Source of the DNA: Flavobacterium sp. ZT3R18
GTDB taxonomy: Bacteria > Bacteroidota > Bacteroidia > Flavobacteriales > Flavobacteriaceae
Direction of reading: 5' to 3'
Assembly: GCF_007097385.1 (NCBI RefSeq)
Contig: NZ_VJZS01000010.1
Coordinates: 91,989 to 155,988 of the forward strand
Length of the DNA stretch: 64,000 nucleotides
Shown: positions 46,471 through 55,447 of the stretch, in pieces
Layout of the letters: each line of letters starts with the position of its first letter
How positions within the stretch are numbered: position 1 is the first letter of the stretch
Translations under genes and position numbers: made by a program
Notes under the pieces: model-generated
The model's input: the letters and a program-made list of their open reading frames with translations, nothing else
Told to the model about the DNA's origin: nothing
Databases searched by the model: none

Positions 46471-46863
46471 ATGTTTCAAAATAAACCATACAATTTTTCT
46501 CGTTCTTTTGCCCTTTTTCTTCGTGAAAAAAACTTTCAATAGCCCAGCTATTCAATTTTTTTTGCCTTGAAAAAGACCAAAATAACTTCGTCAAATTTTG
46601 CATGTTTTATTTTAAAACCTTTACTCAAAAAAAAAGAAAAATAAAAGTAGTTATTGTTAGAATTGAGTTTGGTTATTTGTATTTTAATAAGTTTTTTATT
46701 TTAAGTAAATGTTTTTTTTACGAAAAGCAACAATTTTTTTACCTGGTAATTATTTTTTAGTTATCAGGTTTTTTTTTAATTTTTAAGTTTTTTTTAGCAA
46801 GTATAAGATTATAGAGTTCTATTCCCCAAATTGAATTATTAACTAACCTCTAAATAATTAATT
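46471..46863. repeat. Long imperfect hairpin and terminator region between GH20 and chiA
   Basis: Arms 46473-46493 and 46598-46618 are inverted (18 of 21 positions) and pairing continues inward to a core aatagc-cca-gctatt (46538-46552). A further terminator at 46741 follows. The last ~85 bp before chiA are AT-rich; no exact -7 box was found. Confidence 0.6.
46741..46778 (+). terminator. Hairpin terminator upstream of chiA
   Basis: Arms acctggtaa / ttatcaggt (one G-T pair) followed by T9. Almost the same as the terminator after chiA. Confidence 0.7.
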
Positions 46864-49800
46864 ATGAAAAAAATCAATCGATTTTTGCTATTGTTTTTGT
46901 TTCCATGGCTTTTGTTAGCGCAGCAACCAGCGCATAACAAAAAAGTCGTCGGGTACTATGCCCAGTGGGCAATTTATGCACGGGATTTTAACGTCCCCAA
47001 GATAGATGGGAGTAAACTAACCCATTTAAATTATTCTTTTTATGGTACTGAATTTGATGCAGCACATCCTGAGAATACCAAATTACATTGTTTGGATACC
47101 TATGCTGATTTTGAACACACAGAAGGCGGAATTCCGTGGGATGCTCCCGTAAAAGGCAATTTTTATGACTTAAAGAAGCTAAAAGAAAAGTATCCTCATT
47201 TAAAAATTTTGATTTCTGTTGGAGGGTGGACCAAAGGTCAGGATCTTTCTCCTATTTCTGCAAGTCCGATTGCCAGAAATGCTTTGGCAGCAGATATGGC
47301 TAAATTTTTGGTTACTTATCCATTTATAGATGGATTTGATATTGACTGGGAATATCCTCTTTCTGGGGGAACTGACGGCACCGAAATTGTTAATGGAATT
47401 CCAGTTCCTCCGCAAAAGTACAGTCCGGATGATAACAAAAATTTAGTGTATTTATTAAAAGCAATGCGTCAGGCAATGCCGAATAAATTAATCTCTATTG
47501 CCGCAGGTAACAATGTTCGAAAAGTGGCTTCACAATATTTAGGTCCAAACAACAGAACACAATACGGAATGACAGAAGACATTTCGACCTATTGTGATTA
47601 TATCACTTATTTTGGATATGATTTTGGTGGAAACTGGTATGATAAAACATGCTACAACGCTCCTTTATATGCAAGTGGAAATACTAATGATCCACTATAC
47701 GGTGCAGCTCAATCAGAATCACTTGATGAATTGACAAATCAATATTTGAATGTTGTTGGTTTTCCTGCAAATAAATTAATCATGGGATTGCCTTTCTACG
47801 GAAAAATATTTAAGAATGTTGCCAATAACGGAACCACTCCTAATTTTCCGGGATTATTCGTCGCTGCACCAAGAGATGCAGTTTCAGGATGTACAAATCC
47901 GCAAAACCCTATAGGAACTTGGGACGGGCCAGCTGCATGCGAGCGTTCTGGAAGTATTGAAATCTGCGACTTAGTTGGAAATCCAGTTACCAATTCGCAT
48001 CCTTATTTAGACGCTACAAGTATGACAGTTACATCTACTGCAGCTGCAGCTGGATGGGTAAGGTATTTTGATAATACAACTAAAGTACCTTATTTGTACA
48101 ATGCTACTTTACACCAGTTTATCAGTTATGAAGATAAACAATCGACGGATTTAAAAGTACAATATATTAAATCTAAAAATCTTGCTGGTGGTATGATTTG
48201 GGAATTGTCTCAAGACACCAGAGGAGCATCTCCTAATCTATTATTATCTCAAGTTGACGCTTCTTTTGGTAGTGTAGTTCCAGGAACTTTAACAGTAAGT
48301 GGTTCAGTAAAAAACGGAACAAATTTAGTTACCGATGTTACTGTTCAATTGAAAGATGCCAGTAATGTAGTTTTGCAGTCTATTGTATCTACCACAGGTA
48401 ATTATACTTTTAGTAATGTAGTTTCAGGAGCAAACTATTCAGTAACGGCTTTAAAAAGTTCGTATACTTTTACTCCAGTTGCCTTAACAAATATTACTAC
48501 AAATCAATCGGGTATTATTGTTCAAGGTACACAACCACTTTATACGGTTAGCGGATCTGTATTGGATGGAATTACAGCAGTTTCAGGAGTAACGGTTACA
48601 GCGACTTCGGGTGCGACAGTTGTTACAGCAGTTTCTAATGCAAGTGGAGTCTATAGTATTGCGGGTTTAACTGCCGGACTAGATTTTACAATTACGGCTT
48701 CAAAAGCTGGACAAACATTTTCACCAGCTTCTACGGTCTATACAGTCTTAAGCTCTGATAAGGTTTTGAATTTCTCGCAAAATCCACCGGTTGTATATTA
48801 TACCATTAGCGGAACTGTAATGGACGGAACAACTGCAGTTTCTGGCGCAACAGTTTCAGCTACTTCGACAGCAGGAACGTTTACTGCAACATCAAGTGCT
48901 AGTGGGACGTATAGTATTGCAAATTTACCATCGGCTGCGAACTATACAGTAACAATTGCAAAAGCAGGACAAACGTACACACCAGCTTCAACAGTTTATA
49001 CTAATTTGAATGCCAATAAAGTTTTGAATTTTGTGCAAGATGTTATAATAATTGGTACAAATAAAATCAGTGGAACTGTTAAAAATGGGACAACACCAAA
49101 ACAAGGCGCGAAAGTTGAATTGATACTTCCTTGGACGGATAATTCACATCCGTATCAAAGTAAAATTGCTATTACAGATGCACAAGGAAAATATAGCTTT
49201 GATAACACCCTTTTAGCAGGATATACAACTGTTTCAAGTTTAAAATTAAATACTTGGGAAAACAACGAGGTAGTTTATTTACCGTCAAATTTGGCTAACT
49301 TTAACGTTCCTGCAACACCTCAAGTTTATGATTTTAATTCTAGTACAGTTACACCAACTTATTACACCGTAAGCGGAACGGTAATGAACGGAACAACCCC
49401 AGTTTCGGGTGTAACGGTTTCTGCGATTTCAGGAACTACTACTTTAACTGCAACATCAGATACAGCTGGCGCTTATACTGTTGCCAATTTGGTTTCAGGA
49501 TCAGATTATACAGTTACAGCTGCAAAAACAGCTTTGACATTTGCACCAGCATCAACAGTATTTACTGCAATTGCTGCGAATAAAACGTTGCACTTTACTC
49601 AAAATGTTGTTACACCTACTTATTACACCGTAAGCGGAACAGTAATGAACGGAACAACTCCAGTTTCAGGAGTAACGGTTTCTGCGGTTTCAGGAGCTAC
49701 GACTTTAACAGCGGTTTCGGATGTAAACGGGGCTTATACTGTCACCAATTTGGTTTCAGGATCAAATTATACAGTTACAGCAGCAAAAACAGGTTTGACA

Positions 49801-52359
49801 TTTGCACCAGCATCAACAGTTTATACAGCAATTGCTGCGAATAAAACTTTAAACTTTACTCAAAATGTAGTTACGCCTACTTATTACACCGTAAATGGAA
49901 CGGTAATGAACGGAACAACTCCAGTTTCAGGAGTAACGGTTTCTGCGGTTTCAGGAGCTACGACTTTAACAGCGGTTTCGGATGTAAACGGGGCTTATAC
50001 TGTCACCAATTTGGTTTCAGGATCAAATTATACAGTTACAGCTACCAAAACAGGTTTAACATTTGCACCAGCATCAACAGTTTATACTGCAATTGCTGCA
50101 AATAAAACTTTAAACTTGACACAAAATGTTGCTAGTGGAAACTTAGTTAGCGGAACTGTTAAAAGTGGATCAACTCCTGTTGCAGGAGCTAAAGTAGAAT
50201 TAATTGTGCCCTGGACGGATAATACTCACGGGTATGCAAACTTTATTGCAATTTCTGATGCTCAAGGAAAATTCAGTTTCAGCAATACAATTTTGGCTGG
50301 ATATTCTACTATTTCAAGTTTAAAATTGAATGCATGGGAAAACAACGGAATCACTTATTCTCCAACGAATTTGGCAAACTTTGCTGTTCCAACAACCCCA
50401 CAAGTTTATAATTTCAATTCAAATTCAGTTGCCCCACAAGTGACTATTACAAGCCCAACATTGACAACTGTAGCAATTGCTCCGGGAACTGCTATTCAGT
50501 TAAAAGCAGATGCTAGTTTAACTTTTGCAGATGCAAGTGTATCAATTTCGTCAGTAGTGTTTAACATTAACGGGCAAAATATAACAGCTACTCTTTCAAC
50601 AGGAACTGAATATGTAGCAAGTTGGACTCCTGCAACAGCAGATTTCAATAAAAACTACACATTAAAAGCGACAGTAACAGCTTCAAATAGTGTGACCGCT
50701 GAGAATACTCGTGGGTTTTATTTACAATGTTCAGGCACTTCTTGTCCAAATCTATTACCCGTAATTGCATGGGTTTCGCCTGCAGCAACTTCTATTAACC
50801 AATCTTCAGGATTTCAACCGGTTGTGGTTAGTGTAAATGTTACTGATACCGATGGTACAGTGTCAGGTGTTTCTTTGAGTATTGATGGAACTTCTTTTGC
50901 AATGACAAAAGGAACTGGAAATGCTTATAACTATACCTTTACACCAAATGCTTTCAAAACCTATGCTTTAGTTGTAAAAGCAACTGATAATGTTGGTGGA
51001 ATAACGACATTGAATCAATCAATTGGTATTATTAGTTCATCTTTCAATCCATTACCAGCAAAAGTAATCGTTGGTTACGCTCACGGATGGGAAAACGGTA
51101 GTGCACCATTTTTGTACTTCAATCAAATGGGAGACAAAAAATTCAATGTGGTCGTTTATTCTTTCATCGAAACCGTTAATAGAGACGGTTATACACCAAT
51201 GTTGGTTATAAATGAGCCTAGATTTTTTACAAATGGAGTATTCGATCCTCAATTATTAAAAAATGATATTAAATTTTTGAGAGACAAAGGAATTCCAGTT
51301 ATTGTTTCCATCGGAGGACAAAATGGTCATGTAGAATTACAAACTGTTGCACAAAAAAATATTTTTGTAAATGGTTTAAAAGCAATTGTTGATCAGTATA
51401 AATTTGATGGAATCGATATTGATTTCGAAGGCGGGTCAATGAACTTTGGTGCTGGTGCATTAAAAGATTTCTCTTATGCATCAATCTCGGCTTATCCAAA
51501 ACTTAAAAATGTGGTTGATGCTTTTAAAGAACTAAAAGCGAGTTACGGCAGCGGATTTATCTTAACAGCAGCTCCTGAAACGTATTATGTTCAGGTTGGA
51601 TATTCTGTTTATGGCGATGGAGCTGGATCTTTCTTGCCTGTAATTGACAATTTACGTAATGAGTTAGACCTTTTGATGGTGCAATTGTACAATACAGGAT
51701 CAATTAGCGCTCTTGATAACGTAGCCTATTCACAGGCGACTCCAGACTTTTTGGTTTCTATGTCGGATATGATGATTAAAGGGTTTAATGTAGCTTCTAC
51801 AGGATATCATTTTAACGGATTGCCAGCTTCTAAAATTGTAATTGCAATCCCAGCTTGTGCTCCAGCTGCTCCAGCAGGTGGCTATTTGACACCTCAAAAA
51901 GGAATTCAAGCGTTTAATTATTTACGTTATGGAACTACATTTGCTGGAAGAACTTACACCATGCAATCTGCTCCCCAACCGGGATTAAGAGGAGTAATGA
52001 CTTGGTCTATCAATTGGGATGCTGCATGCGGAACGGGTTATGAATTTTCTAATGCTTATGCAACCTATTTCTCCTCTCAAACGGCAAAGTTATCTGTTGG
52101 TAAAATTGAGGCTAGTAGAGACATGGTTGCTTATTTCAAAGACAATGCTTTACTTGTTACAAATGATGCAAATAGTATCATGCAAGTTGAAGTTTATAAC
52201 AGTATTGGCCAGTCTTTGGTTAGTTATAGAAACGTTCAAAACAGCAAAGATGTAGTGCTTCAAAACAATGCTTTTTTTACAAAACAATTGTTTGTAGTAG
52301 TAGTTACAGATAATCTTGGAAACAGAAAATCATTTAAATTACTTAACTTTTTAAACTAA
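46864..52359 (+). CDS. chiA: ChiA: secreted multimodular chitinase with two GH18 domains
   Basis: 1831 residues. Signal peptide 1-~19; first GH18 domain ~25-465 with DGFDIDWE (catalytic Glu163); a linker of about ten beta-sandwich modules (~475-1395); second GH18 domain ~1398-1735 with DGIDIDFE (Glu1522); and a C-terminal region (~1740-1831, EVYNSIGQSLVSYRNV) resembling T9SS export domains. The double-GH18 layout matches Flavobacterium johnsoniae ChiA, a T9SS-secreted enzyme needed for growth on chitin. Linker modules are carboxypeptidase-regulatory/CNA-B-like (YTVSGTVMNGTTPVSGVTV); three are nearly identical tandem copies. Two modules of another type carry PWTDN. The first domain has loop insertions suggesting exo/processive action, the second looks endo; this is inference. 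Confidence 0.95.
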   Translation: MKKINRFLLLFLFPWLLLAQQPAHNKKVVGYYAQWAIYARDFNVPKIDGSKLTHLNYSFYGTEFDAAHPENTKLHCLDTYADFEHTEGGIPWDAPVKGNFYDLKKLKEKYPHLKILISVGGWTKGQDLSPISASPIARNALAADMAKFLVTYPFIDGFDIDWEYPLSGGTDGTEIVNGIPVPPQKYSPDDNKNLVYLLKAMRQAMPNKLISIAAGNNVRKVASQYLGPNNRTQYGMTEDISTYCDYITYFGYDFGGNWYDKTCYNAPLYASGNTNDPLYGAAQSESLDELTNQYLNVVGFPANKLIMGLPFYGKIFKNVANNGTTPNFPGLFVAAPRDAVSGCTNPQNPIGTWDGPAACERSGSIEICDLVGNPVTNSHPYLDATSMTVTSTAAAAGWVRYFDNTTKVPYLYNATLHQFISYEDKQSTDLKVQYIKSKNLAGGMIWELSQDTRGASPNLLLSQVDASFGSVVPGTLTVSGSVKNGTNLVTDVTVQLKDASNVVLQSIVSTTGNYTFSNVVSGANYSVTALKSSYTFTPVALTNITTNQSGIIVQGTQPLYTVSGSVLDGITAVSGVTVTATSGATVVTAVSNASGVYSIAGLTAGLDFTITASKAGQTFSPASTVYTVLSSDKVLNFSQNPPVVYYTISGTVMDGTTAVSGATVSATSTAGTFTATSSASGTYSIANLPSAANYTVTIAKAGQTYTPASTVYTNLNANKVLNFVQDVIIIGTNKISGTVKNGTTPKQGAKVELILPWTDNSHPYQSKIAITDAQGKYSFDNTLLAGYTTVSSLKLNTWENNEVVYLPSNLANFNVPATPQVYDFNSSTVTPTYYTVSGTVMNGTTPVSGVTVSAISGTTTLTATSDTAGAYTVANLVSGSDYTVTAAKTALTFAPASTVFTAIAANKTLHFTQNVVTPTYYTVSGTVMNGTTPVSGVTVSAVSGATTLTAVSDVNGAYTVTNLVSGSNYTVTAAKTGLTFAPASTVYTAIAANKTLNFTQNVVTPTYYTVNGTVMNGTTPVSGVTVSAVSGATTLTAVSDVNGAYTVTNLVSGSNYTVTATKTGLTFAPASTVYTAIAANKTLNLTQNVASGNLVSGTVKSGSTPVAGAKVELIVPWTDNTHGYANFIAISDAQGKFSFSNTILAGYSTISSLKLNAWENNGITYSPTNLANFAVPTTPQVYNFNSNSVAPQVTITSPTLTTVAIAPGTAIQLKADASLTFADASVSISSVVFNINGQNITATLSTGTEYVASWTPATADFNKNYTLKATVTASNSVTAENTRGFYLQCSGTSCPNLLPVIAWVSPAATSINQSSGFQPVVVSVNVTDTDGTVSGVSLSIDGTSFAMTKGTGNAYNYTFTPNAFKTYALVVKATDNVGGITTLNQSIGIISSSFNPLPAKVIVGYAHGWENGSAPFLYFNQMGDKKFNVVVYSFIETVNRDGYTPMLVINEPRFFTNGVFDPQLLKNDIKFLRDKGIPVIVSIGGQNGHVELQTVAQKNIFVNGLKAIVDQYKFDGIDIDFEGGSMNFGAGALKDFSYASISAYPKLKNVVDAFKELKASYGSGFILTAAPETYYVQVGYSVYGDGAGSFLPVIDNLRNELDLLMVQLYNTGSISALDNVAYSQATPDFLVSMSDMMIKGFNVASTGYHFNGLPASKIVIAIPACAPAAPAGGYLTPQKGIQAFNYLRYGTTFAGRTYTMQSAPQPGLRGVMTWSINWDAACGTGYEFSNAYATYFSSQTAKLSVGKIEASRDMVAYFKDNALLVTNDANSIMQVEVYNSIGQSLVSYRNVQNSKDVVLQNNAFFTKQLFVVVVTDNLGNRKSFKLLNFLN
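49351..50133 (+). repeat. Three 261-bp tandem repeats inside chiA
   Basis: Units start at 49351, 49612 and 49873, each exactly 87 codons. Units 2 and 3 share about 135 bp without a difference, so the duplication or conversion is recent. Confidence 0.9.
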
Positions 52360-52417
52360 ATCTATTTTTAGGTTTATAGTATTAGAAGTTGAATGAAATG
52401 AATAAGAAACATTTTTT

Positions 52418-52448
52418 AACCTGGTAATTAGTTACCAGGTTTTTTTTT
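52418..52448 (+). terminator. Terminator of chiA
   Basis: Perfect 10-bp arms aacctggtaa / ttaccaggtt with a 4-nt loop and T8; lies just before the convergent rhuM-like gene and overlaps its end region. Confidence 0.9.
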
Positions 52449-52452
52449 GATT

Positions 52453-53448
52453 TTAACTCTTTTTATTTAGTTTCAGAACCTCCTTATCAAAGTCCGAAAG
52501 GTATTCTCTATCTTGAATAATTCTAAATTTATCAAACTCCATTTCAGCTTTAATTTTGGCTTCCAAATGAGAAATTTTCCCTTTATCGGTTAGTATTGGG
52601 TAATTAGAGAGTTGTAGAAAATTATTTAGAAACAAAGTCCAATTTTCCATTTCCATTACTATCTGTCTTTTGGCATAATTCTCAGCCAAATCCAAATAAG
52701 CCGAAACTATTCTGTTTAATTCTTGAAGATGGGCGTCATTGAGGTAATTTTTGGCTATGCTAACATCTGTTTTTTGAATTTTGCCATTTGGAGCATCTTT
52801 CCAAGTAGATAAACCCATGTAGATTTTGTTAGCATCGGCTTCGGTATAAATAATTTCCGCAGCAGTTTTTCCAGTTATAGCCCAATGTAATTTGTTTTGT
52901 ACCGTTGCAAAGAACGTTTTTGTAGTCGCACTGTCTTTTTCATAATTTGCCGAAAGTGCATAAATATCAGTGATTTTTTGATAAAATCGCCTTTCAGAAG
53001 ATCGAATTTCTCTAATACGCTCGAGTAATTCTTCAAAATAATCTTTGCCAAAAGCTTTACCATTTTTGAGCATATCATCATTCAGAACAAATCCTTTGAC
53101 GATAAATTCTTTGAGTGTTTTTGTCGCCCAAATTCTGAATTGAGTGGCTTGGTTGGAATTGACTCTGTAGCCAACAGCTATTATTGCGTCAAGGTTGTAG
53201 AAATCAATTTCTCGACTAACTTCTCTTTTTCCTTCGGTTTGAACTGCTCGAATTTTTCGAGTAGTTGAACTTTCGTCTAATTCTCTAGTTTTAAAAATCT
53301 CTTTTAAATGATAGGTTATCGTATTTGATTCTACTCCAAACAACAGTGCAATAGCTTTTTGCGATAGCCAAAAACTTTCATCTAAATAAGTGACTTCTAC
53401 ATTAATATTGGTTTCGGATGTTTGATATAATAATAATGGTGCCTGCAT
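52453..53448 (-). CDS. RhuM-family protein (virulence RhuM, PF13310-like)
   Basis: 331 residues. The N-terminal half has the RhuM pattern: VNVEVTYLDESFWLSQKAIALLFGVESNTITYHLKEIF (a helix-turn-helix-like recognition region), KREVSREIDFYNLDAIIAVGYRVNSNQATQFRIWATKTLKEFI and FVLNDDMLKNG. The C-terminal half is helical. The family is common in genomic islands and near defence or restriction genes, but its biochemical function is not established. Here it is alone, convergent with chiA and back to back with the ABC-F gene. No toxin-antitoxin partner or integrase is seen nearby. Confidence 0.88.
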   Translation of the reverse strand: MQAPLLLYQTSETNINVEVTYLDESFWLSQKAIALLFGVESNTITYHLKEIFKTRELDESSTTRKIRAVQTEGKREVSREIDFYNLDAIIAVGYRVNSNQATQFRIWATKTLKEFIVKGFVLNDDMLKNGKAFGKDYFEELLERIREIRSSERRFYQKITDIYALSANYEKDSATTKTFFATVQNKLHWAITGKTAAEIIYTEADANKIYMGLSTWKDAPNGKIQKTDVSIAKNYLNDAHLQELNRIVSAYLDLAENYAKRQIVMEMENWTLFLNNFLQLSNYPILTDKGKISHLEAKIKAEMEFDKFRIIQDREYLSDFDKEVLKLNKKS

Positions 53449-53531
53449 CTTACTTTTTTGATACTTTAATGATGAAATAATTAATGAAATGTGAAGATAA
53501 ACTAAATCTTATTTTAGAATAAAAAAAATAG

Positions 53532-55196
<1,665 letters not shown>

Positions 55197-55220
55197 TTTA
55201 CAATTCATTATTTAATAACA

Positions 55221-55249
55221 AAAAACTCCCTAAATTCAGGGAGTTTTTT
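55221..55249 (+). terminator. Terminator of the ABC-F gene
   Basis: Arms aaactccct / agggagttt with a 6-nt loop and T-run. Confidence 0.9.
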
Positions 55250-55411
55250 GTTTATGTCAAATTAAGAATAGATCTAAAAACTAGTCTAAAATCTAGAAGT
55301 GACAATTCAAAAAAAAATGCAAGAGCAATAAGTTTACATAAAACTTACAAAAAGATAAAAGTATTAAGAATATGATTACATTTACTTAAAGACTGTTGAT
55401 TGTCAGAGTGT

Positions 55412-55419
55412 TAAATTTG
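55412..55419 (+). promoter_or_regulatory. Predicted -7 box of the metallophosphoesterase gene
   Basis: Exact TAnnTTTG match (TAAATTTG), 28 bp before the start codon. Confidence 0.5.
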
Positions 55420-55447
55420 AGTTTTTTAAACAAATAACCCAAACACA

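Noticed and set aside
52019..52255. Alternative frame at the end of chiA
   Set aside because: Shadow frame; the chiA frame is supported to its stop.
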